Origin: RUG14515 sp045117995
GTDB lineage: Bacteria > Bacillota_I > Bacilli_A > RFN20 > CAG-826
Direction of reading: 5' to 3'
DNA length: 64,000 nucleotides
NCBI GenBank assembly: GCA_045117995.1
Contig: JBGUOH010000003.1
Coordinates: 62,001 to 126,000, forward strand
In this document: in pieces, positions 45,125-53,040 of the stretch
How the letters are laid out: each line of letters begins with the position of its first letter
Numbering within the stretch: the first letter of the stretch is position 1
Notes under the pieces: generated by a model
Databases searched by the model: none
Seen by the model: the letters and a program-made list of their open reading frames with translations, nothing else
What the model was told of the DNA's origin: nothing
Program-made: the position numbers and the translations under genes

Positions 45125-45415
45125 ATGCGCAATTATGAAATTATGTACATTTTGAGAGCCGACTTAGATGAAGCCGCTCGTGAAGTTGAAATGGGCAATA
45201 TCCAAAAACTTCTCGAAAAGAACGGCGCCAAGGTTAACGATACCGATACAAAGATGGGTTTACGCGAATTAGCGTACGAAATCAAGGATCAAACCAAAGG
45301 TTTCTATGTTCTTCTCAAAGTGGAAGCTGATGAGGCTGCACTTTATCAATTCAATCGTAAAGTCAAAATCAATCCAGCCGTGTTACGTCACTTAGTTACA
45401 GTCGAACAAAAATAA
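45125..45415 (+). CDS. rpsF: Ribosomal protein S6
   Basis: A 96-residue small-subunit protein that pairs with S18. The start is MRNYEIMYILRADLDEA, with MGLRELAYEIKDQTKGFYVL and INPAVLRHLVTVEQK at the end, as in the family. GGGAGG precedes the ATG. First gene of the conserved rpsF-ssb-rpsR operon, with a strong promoter and a structured leader. Confidence 0.97.
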   Translation: MRNYEIMYILRADLDEAAREVEMGNIQKLLEKNGAKVNDTDTKMGLRELAYEIKDQTKGFYVLLKVEADEAALYQFNRKVKINPAVLRHLVTVEQK

Positions 45416-45427
45416 GGAGGACTCAAC

Positions 45428-45850
45428 ATGGTTAACAGAGTAGTCTTAGCTGGACGTTTAGTTAAAGATCCAGAACTAAGAAAAACCAATTCAGATGTAA
45501 GCTTCGCTACATTCACTCTCGCAGTGGATAATCGCGTTAAAGAAGCCGATGGCACAAGAGGAACACTCTTCATTGATTGCCGTGTCTTCAGAGACCAAGC
45601 TGAAAACTTAGTTAAGTTTACAAGAAAAGGTTCAATGATCGCAGTTGATGGCAGTCTTAATCAAAGAAACTTTGTGCGCCAAGATGGTAGTAAAGGTAAA
45701 TCTGTCGAAGTGGTTGTCGACCAAGTAACTTTCTTAGAACCTAAGAAAGATGCTCCAGCCGAAGCACCAAAATTCGATGATGTTCCTGCACAATCCAGTG
45801 GCAGCAACTTAGATGCAATTGATTTGCCAGATGACGATCTTCCATTTTAA
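45428..45850 (+). CDS. ssb: Single-stranded DNA-binding protein
   Basis: A 140-residue OB-fold protein: VNRVVLAGRLVKDPELRKT, FATFTLAVDNRV, GTLFIDCRVFRDQAENL. The acidic tail ends DLPDDDLPF, the tip that docks replication and repair proteins. AAGGAGG precedes the ATG. It lies between rpsF and rpsR, as in most Bacilli. Confidence 0.97.
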   Translation: MVNRVVLAGRLVKDPELRKTNSDVSFATFTLAVDNRVKEADGTRGTLFIDCRVFRDQAENLVKFTRKGSMIAVDGSLNQRNFVRQDGSKGKSVEVVVDQVTFLEPKKDAPAEAPKFDDVPAQSSGSNLDAIDLPDDDLPF

Positions 45851-45872
45851 TTAAAGAAAGGGAAAGAAAATT

Positions 45873-46100
45873 ATGGCATTTAGAAAAGTTAGACCACATA
45901 AAAAAGTTTGTGTCTTCTGCAAGAACAAATCCAAATTCATTGACTACAAAGATGTCGAACTCTTAAAGACAATGATTACCCCAAACGGTAAGATTTCCAC
46001 CAGAAGAGCAACAGGTACATGCGCTAAGCACCAAAGAGAATTAGCCAAAGCAATTAAGAACGCTCGTTTCATGGCTCTTCTCCCATACGTTGCTGACTAA
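45873..46100 (+). CDS. rpsR: Ribosomal protein S18
   Basis: A 75-residue basic protein: KVRPHKKVCVFCKNKSKFIDY, ELLKTMITPNGKISTRRATGTCAKHQRELAKAIKNARFMALLPYV. This is the standard S18 sequence with extra cysteines (Cys13, Cys16) at the N-terminus. AAAGGGAAAG is the ribosome-binding site. A terminator follows. Confidence 0.97.
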   Translation: MAFRKVRPHKKVCVFCKNKSKFIDYKDVELLKTMITPNGKISTRRATGTCAKHQRELAKAIKNARFMALLPYVAD

Positions 46101-46120
46101 TTAAAACGCAAAAGATAAAA

Positions 46121-46146
46121 AGTCGTCCGAAAGGGCGATTTTTTTG
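46121..46146 (+). terminator. Terminator after rpsR
   Basis: TCGTCC (46123-46128) pairs with GGGCGA (46133-46138) around GAAA, then seven T residues. Confidence 0.85.
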
Positions 46147-46172
46147 TTAAAAAAGTCTGATTACATCTTAAT

Positions 46173-46219
46173 AAAAAGAGCCCTTAACGACTAGTACCAC
46201 CTAAGTGTCTGTAAGGCTC
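46173..46219 (-). terminator. Terminator of the M48 protease gene (minus strand)
   Basis: On the minus strand GAGCCTTA pairs with TAAGGGCTC (one bulged base; 46219-46178), followed by TTTTT (46177-46173). The 25-base loop contains a smaller CAC/GTG hairpin. Rather long for a simple terminator. Confidence 0.7.
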
Positions 46220-46246
46220 CGTTCCTGTGACATTATTATAACGTAT

Positions 46247-47473
46247 TTATTTTTTCTTTTCCTTAGCCTTTTCAATATTTTTAATTCTTTGGTAAAGAGT
46301 GGGGTGTGAATAGGAAAGAGTGACCACAAGTGGATCTGGGTTTAAATCACCTAAACTATCCTTATATATTTTCTTAAGACCAGAGACTAGTTGATCTCCA
46401 TACCCTTCTTTAACCGCTGCTTCATCCGCTTTGAATTCTTGGTATCTTGATAAGGCTTGAGTTGGGATGCTTAAGAATGTGAAAACCACAGGGACTAAGC
46501 ATTCAAGAAGAAGAATAACCGCCATGCCATAGTTAACATCGTTATAGCCAAAGTCTTTATAGATTTCAGGGAATCTTACAAGTAACCATGTTAAGATCAC
46601 TAAAACAACGATATTAAATAAAGATAAAGCACTTCTCTTTAAAGAGTCTTTATGAAGACCATGCGCCATTTCATGAGCAAACACTGCGACAATTTCATCT
46701 TCGCTTAATGTTTTAAGCATATTGTCATAAAGAACAATGGTTTTAGTTTTACCAAAACCAGTGAAATAAGCGTTGGATTTGCTTGTTCTTCTAGAAGCAT
46801 CCATCACTTTAATATCTTTGACTACATAACCATTCTTGGTTAATAAGTCCATTAATCTAGTTCTTAATTCACCTTCTTCTAAAGACATAAATCTATTAGA
46901 GGCTTTTGATAGAAGTGGGAAGATAAATCCCACGAGTAAGATAAAGGCAAATAGAATGCCACTGAAAAGAAGTAAGACGTAATCACCCATTGATTCGTAA
47001 ATACCAATAAATAAAAGAGTTAATCCTGCAAAAAGGAAGATAGTGATTAATGACTTTCTAACACAGTCTCCAATAAATGTTTTCATCGTGGATTTGTTAA
47101 ATCCATATTTACCTTCCACTTTAATCTTTAAGAAGTAATCACCAACTAGGGCAATAACAAGGCTTACGCCAACATATATTGCTAAAACGATAAGTGTGGA
47201 GAAGTAGTGGTTATCTATATTCTTACTTGCTAGCGCAAAAACATCAGTAACAATTAATGGAATAGTGACAATCGTGGAGACGATAGAGACAATCATTTTC
47301 ACTAAAATCTTATCCGCAGAATAAGCTTTCCATTTACGATATGTCTCTTCATCGTAAACATCTTTAATCTCTTCTGGAATTGGTCTTTTTCTAGCAAGAT
47401 AAGATCTCACATTAATAAACAAAGTAAATAAGAAGATAATACCGATTAATACAAGCGCAATAATTTTAAACAT
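46247..47473 (-). CDS. M48 family (Ste24/CAAX-type) membrane zinc peptidase
   Basis: 408 residues with about seven hydrophobic segments. The zinc site is FAHEMAHGLHKD (HExxH at about 268) and the third ligand lies in YQEFKADEAAVKEG. The domain order is that of Ste24-like endopeptidases (N-terminal CAAX_prenyl_protease part, then Peptidase_M48). In bacteria these enzymes take part in membrane-protein quality control; the substrate here is unknown. It heads the accessory segment inserted after rpsR. Confidence 0.9.
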   Translation of the reverse strand: MFKIIALVLIGIIFLFTLFINVRSYLARKRPIPEEIKDVYDEETYRKWKAYSADKILVKMIVSIVSTIVTIPLIVTDVFALASKNIDNHYFSTLIVLAIYVGVSLVIALVGDYFLKIKVEGKYGFNKSTMKTFIGDCVRKSLITIFLFAGLTLLFIGIYESMGDYVLLLFSGILFAFILLVGFIFPLLSKASNRFMSLEEGELRTRLMDLLTKNGYVVKDIKVMDASRRTSKSNAYFTGFGKTKTIVLYDNMLKTLSEDEIVAVFAHEMAHGLHKDSLKRSALSLFNIVVLVILTWLLVRFPEIYKDFGYNDVNYGMAVILLLECLVPVVFTFLSIPTQALSRYQEFKADEAAVKEGYGDQLVSGLKKIYKDSLGDLNPDPLVVTLSYSHPTLYQRIKNIEKAKEKKK

Positions 47474-47667
47474 AGAGGGAGTTTCCTTTTGGTTGTTATT
47501 ATCTTAATAAAATCAGTGGTAATCAAGTTTTTTGCTCCCTAAATGTTCCATATATCCTTATTTGTATTAATTAAAAGATAAAAAGACAAAATATTCCATG
47601 TGTGTGGCACTTTTGTGATACCCGCTTGCGTATAATATGTGCAAATAGATAAATAGGGAGAAATATT

Positions 47668-48030
47668 ATGAGGAGTTTAGTTAAAACATTAGCTCTATCT
47701 TTCGTGGCTTTATTCTCTTTAACAAGTTGCCGTTTTAACACTCCAACAATTGAAGAAGAAAAAGGGCTCATGACTGAAGCGGGTTACACAATCACATTAA
47801 CTACTGGGGAAGATGTTGAAACAAACAACAAAGAAACACCTTTATATGGTTTAATCGGTATTGAAAGCTGTTTATACGCGAAAAAGGATTCTGATGAAAT
47901 CTATATGATGTGGTTCTCGTCTATTGAAATGGCTTCAGATTTAATGATGAACACTAAGCTCAGAACGGGTCAAATTAACGAATTCGCTTACGCTGGTACC
48001 GCTCAAGCGATTAAAGACGCTAAGTTATAA
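47668..48030 (+). CDS. Small predicted lipoprotein
   Basis: 120 residues. The signal peptide MRSLVKTLALSFVALFSLTSC has a lipobox LTSC with Cys21. The mature 100 residues have no family I recognise; the sequence ESCLYAKKDSDEIYMMWF suggests a small folded domain. Preceded by a TATAAT (47631-47636) and AGGGAGAAA. The membrane protein at 48042 follows by 11 bases, so they may work together. Confidence 0.72.
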   Translation: MRSLVKTLALSFVALFSLTSCRFNTPTIEEEKGLMTEAGYTITLTTGEDVETNNKETPLYGLIGIESCLYAKKDSDEIYMMWFSSIEMASDLMMNTKLRTGQINEFAYAGTAQAIKDAKL

Positions 48031-48041
48031 GGAGAAAACTT

Positions 48042-48575
48042 ATGAGTAAAGGGCAATATGTATTTTGTTTAATTATCGATATTCTTTTAGTATTTGGTAT
48101 CCTTATTACCGGTTTTGCTGGTGCTAAGGTTAGCTTAACCATCTTTGGTATCATCTTCATTATCGAAGCTATCAAAGGTTGTTCCTACGATGTCTATATT
48201 TATAAGGATATGTATGGTGAATACCAAGCATATACGTGGTTAACACCTCTTATTCTTTTTGGTGGTATGGCCGCTGTTTGTTTCATCGTAAGAGACAAAG
48301 CAAACGACATGTGGATTAATATACTTAATGGTATCTGCCTTATTATCTTTGCAGTAGTGGGTATGTTCTTAAACTTTACGTATCGCGAATTATTAAGAAA
48401 CCGTGTCGGTAGAATTCTTGGTTGGATTGTTCCTATCTTAGTTATTGGTACAGGTTTATTAAGCTGCTTCCAATTGATGAATATTTATCCTGGAGGACTA
48501 TACATCAGCTGTGTATCTTTTATTGCCTTAATTGTTTTTGGTTTTGTATTCATGCGAGACGCAATAGAAGGTTAG
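48042..48575 (+). CDS. Small multi-spanning membrane protein, unknown function
   Basis: 177 residues with about five hydrophobic segments (about 5-22, 25-40, 62-80, 88-110, 125-140 and 148-165, the last two less certain). AAGGAGAAAA precedes the ATG. No motif recognised. Same operon as the small lipoprotein; a terminator follows at 48599. Confidence 0.68.
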   Translation: MSKGQYVFCLIIDILLVFGILITGFAGAKVSLTIFGIIFIIEAIKGCSYDVYIYKDMYGEYQAYTWLTPLILFGGMAAVCFIVRDKANDMWINILNGICLIIFAVVGMFLNFTYRELLRNRVGRILGWIVPILVIGTGLLSCFQLMNIYPGGLYISCVSFIALIVFGFVFMRDAIEG

Positions 48576-48596
48576 CGATTGAAGATATATTATAGA

Positions 48597-48623
48597 AAGT
48601 CATTCCTCGTTGGATGGCTTTTT
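48597..48623 (+). terminator. Terminator after the small membrane protein
   Basis: GTCATTCC (48599-48606) pairs with GGATGGC (48612-48618) with one bulged base, then TTTTT. It overlaps the N-terminal extension of the next reading frame, supporting the later start at 48664. Confidence 0.7.
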
Positions 48624-48639
48624 ATTTTATATGCACGCA

Positions 48640-48653
48640 ATATTATTTATAAT
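48640..48653 (+). promoter_or_regulatory. CBS-gene promoter core, identical to that of gdpP
   Basis: ATATTATTTATAAT ends 10 bases before the ATG 48664. The same 14 bases lie at 53018-53031, 9 bases before gdpP. TATAAT is the -10; transcription would start about 4 bases before the ATG. Confidence 0.5.
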
Positions 48654-48663
48654 TAGTGTAAAG

Positions 48664-49080
48664 ATGAATAACTTCAATCTATTACAAATAACTACGCTTA
48701 AGGCGGCTACCTTTTATTTAGATAGCAATATGACAGTGAGACAAGCTTTTGAAAAGTTTGCCTATCATAAGTTTACTGTGGTCCCTGTTTTAGATGAAAA
48801 GGGCTGCTACGTGACATCGTTATCTGAAGGTGACATCCTAAGATTTATCCATGAATGTGGTACTTTTGATCCCGTTAAAGCGGAGAAGACAAATATCTTA
48901 GAAATTGAAAGATATCGTCCATATAACGCTGTTTCAGTGGATGCCACATTAGATGAACTTTACGCTTTAGCGTTAACACAAAACTTTATCCCTGTCGTGG
49001 ATGATAGAGATGTCTTTATTGGTATTGTTAAAAGAAGAGATGTCTTTGTTTATCTTAAAACACAAATCGACAACAAATAA
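48664..49080 (+). CDS. CBS-pair protein, possibly a cyclic-di-AMP-binding CbpB/DarB type
   Basis: 138 residues from ATG 48664, with two CBS motifs: about 18-65 (MTVRQAFEKFAYHKFTVVPV, VTSLSEGDILRFI) and about 85-135 (ATLDELYALALTQNFIPVV, FIGIVKRRDVFVYL). There is no other domain. This size and pattern match small adenine-nucleotide sensors such as DarB/CbpB, which bind c-di-AMP. I chose this start because 48610 (TTG) lies inside a terminator and the -10 is at 48648. Linkage to gdpP through a shared promoter supports a c-di-AMP link (inference). Confidence 0.75.
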   Translation: MNNFNLLQITTLKAATFYLDSNMTVRQAFEKFAYHKFTVVPVLDEKGCYVTSLSEGDILRFIHECGTFDPVKAEKTNILEIERYRPYNAVSVDATLDELYALALTQNFIPVVDDRDVFIGIVKRRDVFVYLKTQIDNK

Positions 49081-49101
49081 TTAATATAAAGGAGACAATA
49101 T

Positions 49102-50310
49102 ATGCTCTGGATGTTGAAGAAATGCTATTACCGCATTTATCAAAAGGTTTTAAAAATCGCTCTTTGTTTTATGAATTGGAAAGAACCTGAACTATTAGAA
49201 GGTGAAGGCGCTGTTTTAAAACTCCCAGCTTTAGTTAAAAGCAAAGGCGTTAACAAAGTATTAGTGGTTACTGATAAAGGCTTAATGAGTATTCACTTAT
49301 TAGACCCATTATTTGAACAATTAAAGCAAGACGGTATTGATTATGTCGTCTTTGATGGTGTTCAACCAAACCCCACAATTCCTAATATTGAAGACTGTAA
49401 AGACATGTATATCAACAATAACTGTCAAGGCATTATCGCCTTTGGTGGTGGTTCACCAATGGACTGTGCCAAAGCCGCTGCCGCTAGAGTGGTGAAACCA
49501 AAGCAATCAGTGAGAAAAATGCGTGGTTATATTAAAGTTAATAAGAAACTTCCACCTTTCTTTGCCGTACCGACTACCGCAGGTACAGGTTCAGAAACAA
49601 CTGTTGCGGCAGTGGTCACTGATCCAGAAACACATGAAAAAAAAGCCATTTCTGATCCATGCTTAAGACCTAAATACGCAGTATTAGATCCCGCTTTAAC
49701 GATTGGCTTACCTCCACACATTACTTCCACAACTGGTATGGATGCTTTAACCCATGCAGTTGAAGCCTATATTGGTAAGAGCAACGTTAAATCCACAATT
49801 AGATATTCTGAAGAAGCAGTAAAGCTAATCCACGCTAATTTAGAAAAGGCTTATGACAACGGAAAAGACATGGAAGCAAGGAACAACATGCTCAAAGGTT
49901 CTTTCTATGCTGGAAGTGCTTTTACTAGAGCATTCGTTGGATACGTGCATGCAATTGCTCATAATTTAGGTGGTATGTACAATACTCCTCATGGCTTAGC
50001 AAACGCTGTTATCTTGCCTTATGTTTTAGAGTGGTATGGTCCATCCGTTTATAAACCATTAGCGAAACTCTATGACATCGCTGGTTTAGGTAATGAAGAA
50101 ACTATTGAAGGAAAAGCTAAAGCCTATATCAAAGAAATTAGAAGAATGAATCAAGCGATGAATATTCCTGATAAGTTTGATTTCATTAAAGAAGAAGATA
50201 TCCCAATCTTAGTGAAACGCGCTCTTAAGGAAGGTAATCCTGGTTATCCAGTACCAAAGATTATGAAACCTGAAGACTGTGAAGCGGTTATCCGCTTACT
50301 AATGAAGTAA
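49102..50310 (+). CDS. Iron-containing alcohol dehydrogenase
   Basis: 402 residues of the Fe-ADH family: GGGSPMDCAKAAA (NAD phosphate loop), PTTAGTGSETTVAAVVTD, TTGMDALTHAVEAYIG, and the metal site YVHAIAHNLGGMYNTPHGLANA with its histidines. The N-terminal 30 residues are an unusual hydrophobic and basic extension before the normal Rossmann part, but AAAGGAGAC supports this start. Substrate (ethanol, 1,3-propanediol, lactaldehyde or another) cannot be told. Not closely linked to other fermentation genes. Confidence 0.92.
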   Translation: MLWMLKKCYYRIYQKVLKIALCFMNWKEPELLEGEGAVLKLPALVKSKGVNKVLVVTDKGLMSIHLLDPLFEQLKQDGIDYVVFDGVQPNPTIPNIEDCKDMYINNNCQGIIAFGGGSPMDCAKAAAARVVKPKQSVRKMRGYIKVNKKLPPFFAVPTTAGTGSETTVAAVVTDPETHEKKAISDPCLRPKYAVLDPALTIGLPPHITSTTGMDALTHAVEAYIGKSNVKSTIRYSEEAVKLIHANLEKAYDNGKDMEARNNMLKGSFYAGSAFTRAFVGYVHAIAHNLGGMYNTPHGLANAVILPYVLEWYGPSVYKPLAKLYDIAGLGNEETIEGKAKAYIKEIRRMNQAMNIPDKFDFIKEEDIPILVKRALKEGNPGYPVPKIMKPEDCEAVIRLLMK

Positions 50311-50345
50311 TAATCAAAACACATATTATTGTCACAAGTGGATTG

Positions 50346-50375
50346 CACTGCAACATTAATTGTTGTAGTGTTTTT
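50346..50375 (+). terminator. Terminator after the alcohol dehydrogenase
   Basis: A 10-base stem CACTGCAACA (50346-50355) with TGTTGTAGTG (50361-50370), one G-U pair, loop TTAAT, then TTTTT. Confidence 0.85.
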
Positions 50376-50404
50376 CTAATAAAAAACAAGAAGAGGTCAA
50401 GAAA

Positions 50405-50812
50405 ATGTATCAACACAACGTCCAATATTATGAAACAGATAAGATGGGTATCACTCATCATTCCAACTATATCCGTTTTATGGAAGAAGCTAGACTAGCG
50501 TTCTTCAAGAATATCGGATTTGATTATTTAGAATTTGAAAAGATGGGTTTGATATCCCCAGTTATTGGCTTAAACAACATTCGCTTCAAAAGACCATCCA
50601 CAGTGGGCGATGTGATTGACATTGATGTCAGCGTAAAAGCCTATAACGGCATTGTATTAACAATGCACTATGTGATGAAAGTGAAAGATACAGTGGTCCT
50701 TGAAGGTGATAGTGATCATTGCTTCTTAAATAAAGATGGTAAGATGCTTCCACTTAGTGATAATAAGTTTCCTGAACTCCATCACAAATTAAAAGAACTA
50801 GTGGCAGAATAA
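50405..50812 (+). CDS. Hot-dog-fold acyl-CoA thioesterase (YbgC/FadM-like)
   Basis: 135 residues with the 4-hydroxybenzoyl-CoA thioesterase pattern YYETDKMGITHHSNYIRFMEEAR (Asp at position 11) and IRFKRPSTVGDVIDID. Such enzymes hydrolyse acyl-CoA or acyl-ACP in the cytoplasm. AAGAGGTCAAG precedes the ATG. It stands alone between two terminators. Confidence 0.88.
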   Translation: MYQHNVQYYETDKMGITHHSNYIRFMEEARLAFFKNIGFDYLEFEKMGLISPVIGLNNIRFKRPSTVGDVIDIDVSVKAYNGIVLTMHYVMKVKDTVVLEGDSDHCFLNKDGKMLPLSDNKFPELHHKLKELVAE

Positions 50813-50827
50813 TTAAATAATAAGAAC

Positions 50828-50856
50828 GCGTATGCTCCCACTTGCATACGCTTTTT
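50828..50856 (+). terminator. Terminator after the thioesterase
   Basis: An 8-base stem GCGTATGC (50828-50835) with GCATACGC (50844-50851), loop TCCCACTT, then TTTTT. Confidence 0.85.
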
Positions 50857-50889
50857 AATAGTGCGAAACTATACACGAGGTATTTATGT

Positions 50890-51945
50890 ATGAAAAAATT
50901 ATTAGCCTGTTTTGTGCTCGCTTCTTTTGCGCTCACAATGGCGGCTTGTCAAAAAGCTCCAACTTCCACAGAACAAGGTACAGAACCAAATGAAAGCTCT
51001 GTGATTACATCCAGTGGTGATGAAACTAGTGAATCCACAAGCCAAGCTCCTGAATATGTTGAAGATCAATTATCTAACGCTGCTGGCTTAGTCGTTAAAT
51101 TCAATAAGACCGGTGCTAAAATCGATAGCATTAATTTCGCTGGTAAAAAGATTGCTGAGAATGGTTTTACCGTGGGTAGATGCGCTAACCGTATTGCCGC
51201 TGGTAAGTTCACATTGAATGGCACAGAATATCAATTAACTAAGAATAACAATGGTAACCACTTACACGGTGGTAATGGTAAAGGCATGAACTCATGGCAA
51301 GGTCCTTTCGCCACTAACGATTGGACAAAAGTGGGCCAAACCGCCACAACCATTGAATATACATTCCATTCCGCAGACGGTGATAATGGCTATCCAGGTA
51401 ACATGGATATGAACGTCAAATACACCTTAACTGAAGCAGGTGAATTAAAGATTGAATATCATGCCACATGTGATAAGGATTCCTTATGCAATCCAACCAA
51501 TCACTTGTTCATGACATTAAATGGCAATACCTCTTATGACAATATCAAGTTATGGGTCAACGCTGATAACTATACCCCATTAAATAACCAACTTCCTACA
51601 GGTGAAATTTCCCCTGTTGAAGGTACACAATTTGACTATCGTGAAGAGAAAGCTTTTGATAAGTCAAAGAGCTATGATGATAACTATGTTATCAAAGGTG
51701 AAAAGAATTCCTTCCGTAAATGTGCCACAATGACTGGTACATCCTTAGGTGTCAAAGTTGATGTTTATAGCGATAGAGCGGGTCTCCAACTCTACAAGGA
51801 AAGTAACGGCAAAATCTGCTTAGAAACACAACAATTCCCAGATGCTATTAACCATGAAAACTTTTTAGAATATGGTACAACCGTTATTAAGGCTAATGTT
51901 CCATTTGAATCTAAGACCACATATCATTTCACTAAGGTTGCCTAA
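50890..51945 (+). CDS. Lipoprotein aldose 1-epimerase (mutarotase)
   Basis: 351 residues from ATG 50890 (MKKLLACFVLASFALTMAAC, lipobox Cys20); an upstream in-frame ATG (50842) lies within the terminator and is rejected. After a Ser/Thr/Glu linker (about 22-60) comes a GalM-like domain: VGRCANRIAAGKF, HLHGGNGKGMNSWQG (His of the active site), NPTNHLFM (second His region), LETQQFPDAINHENF. Mutarotases are usually cytoplasmic; this one is anchored outside, so it could equilibrate sugars released extracellularly. The SGNH lipoprotein gene follows after two bases. Confidence 0.88.
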   Translation: MKKLLACFVLASFALTMAACQKAPTSTEQGTEPNESSVITSSGDETSESTSQAPEYVEDQLSNAAGLVVKFNKTGAKIDSINFAGKKIAENGFTVGRCANRIAAGKFTLNGTEYQLTKNNNGNHLHGGNGKGMNSWQGPFATNDWTKVGQTATTIEYTFHSADGDNGYPGNMDMNVKYTLTEAGELKIEYHATCDKDSLCNPTNHLFMTLNGNTSYDNIKLWVNADNYTPLNNQLPTGEISPVEGTQFDYREEKAFDKSKSYDDNYVIKGEKNSFRKCATMTGTSLGVKVDVYSDRAGLQLYKESNGKICLETQQFPDAINHENFLEYGTTVIKANVPFESKTTYHFTKVA

Positions 51946-51947
51946 TC

Positions 51948-52865
51948 ATGAAGAAATTAACTTTGTTAAGCGTCTCTGTTTTAGCCTTGCTCGCTACAGG
52001 ATGCAATAACCATAAACATACATATGAACTCGTGGCCACTGATGGCTGGCACACATGTATCGAAGGACAAGATTTTGATACGACTGGTTTGAAGGTTGTT
52101 TTGAAGTGTACAGATGAAAACTGCGCTGAAGAAAAAGAAGTGGAGTACGAATTAGAAAATAACACTGCCCTAACAGCGGATCAAACAAGCATCAAAATCA
52201 AATATCAAGACTACGAAATTGACTATCCAATTACTGTCAAAAAGAAATACAAAATCGCCTGTGTTGGTGATTCTTTAACTGCTGGTCATATGTGGGCAGA
52301 CAAATCATACCCTTCTTACCTCAAAAAGGATGTTACTACATATTATGAAGTTGGCAATTATGGCGTAAATGGAATTTCCATCACTGGTTATGGTGGCTCA
52401 TTCAGTTCAACAGCTCCTAATCAACGCTATATTAAGCAGGACGTGTATAAGAATTGCGTGAAATTTGCCCCTGATATCTTCGCCATTATGTTAGGCACAA
52501 ATGATGCGACAGAATGGTCAAAAGCTGAACCAACTTTTGAGAGTGAATATAGGATTTTGCTCGATTCTTTTGTTGAACAATTTCCTAATGCAAGATTCAT
52601 TATGATGGTTTCTCCACCAGTCGTGGATGGCAATGAATTCAACATACCAAACGGACCAATTAGAGATAACGTTAATCCAGTTCAAAGACAACTCGCTGAA
52701 GAGTATGGCTTTGAGACACTCGATTTAAGAAAAGAATTTGAAGAAACTGAAAACTACGAATCATTATATTTGAGACCAAACCGAGACAAAGTTCACTTTA
52801 CTGAAGCAGGCGCTCAATTCGTCGCTCAAAGGGTTTGGGATATCGCCAAAGACTTACGTTTCTAA
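51948..52865 (+). CDS. SGNH/GDSL-hydrolase lipoprotein
   Basis: 305 residues. Signal peptide MKKLTLLSVSVLALLATGC with Cys19. Residues about 22-95 form an Ig-like beta domain (bacterial Ig-like pattern EGQDFDTTGLKVVLKCTD). Then an SGNH esterase: block I CVGDSLTAGH (Ser), block III MLGTNDATEW, block V RDKVHFTEAGAQF (Asp, His). Probably an extracellular carbohydrate esterase removing acetyl groups (inference). It starts two bases after the mutarotase gene, so the two are one surface operon. Confidence 0.88.
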   Translation: MKKLTLLSVSVLALLATGCNNHKHTYELVATDGWHTCIEGQDFDTTGLKVVLKCTDENCAEEKEVEYELENNTALTADQTSIKIKYQDYEIDYPITVKKKYKIACVGDSLTAGHMWADKSYPSYLKKDVTTYYEVGNYGVNGISITGYGGSFSSTAPNQRYIKQDVYKNCVKFAPDIFAIMLGTNDATEWSKAEPTFESEYRILLDSFVEQFPNARFIMMVSPPVVDGNEFNIPNGPIRDNVNPVQRQLAEEYGFETLDLRKEFEETENYESLYLRPNRDKVHFTEAGAQFVAQRVWDIAKDLRF

Positions 52866-52906
52866 ATAAAGATTATTTACGCTTTTAATTTTCTTATAAG
52901 CTGGTC

Positions 52907-53010
52907 TATAATACTAACACATCACCAATCTTTTTATAAAAAGAGTTCGGGACATAGTGATAATTTGAGGTTAATAAATACAATTCAGTTCTACTTTTTG
53001 TATTTATTAT
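52907..53010 (+). ncRNA. Possible short RNA between the SGNH gene and gdpP
   Basis: TATAAT (52907-52912) could start an RNA at about 52919. The sequence ends in a perfect 12-base inverted repeat TAATAAATACAA (52972-52983) with TTGTATTTATTA (52998-53009). The palindrome CTTTTTATAAAAAG (52930-52943) lies between. The long hairpin may act as a terminator before the gdpP promoter. The RNA is a guess. Confidence 0.3.
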
Positions 53011-53017
53011 TCGCGAT

Positions 53018-53031
53018 ATATTATTTATAAT
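53018..53031 (+). promoter_or_regulatory. gdpP promoter core, identical to that of the CBS gene
   Basis: ATATTATTTATAAT ends 9 bases before the ATG. TATAAT is the -10, so the leader would be about 3 bases. Same 14 bases at 48640-48653. Confidence 0.55.
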
Positions 53032-53040
53032 AATGTCACT

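Noticed and set aside
48610..48663. Longer N-terminus of the CBS protein (TTG 48610 or ATG 48631)
   Set aside because: This stretch contains the arm and T-run of a terminator and the TATAAT of the gene's own promoter.
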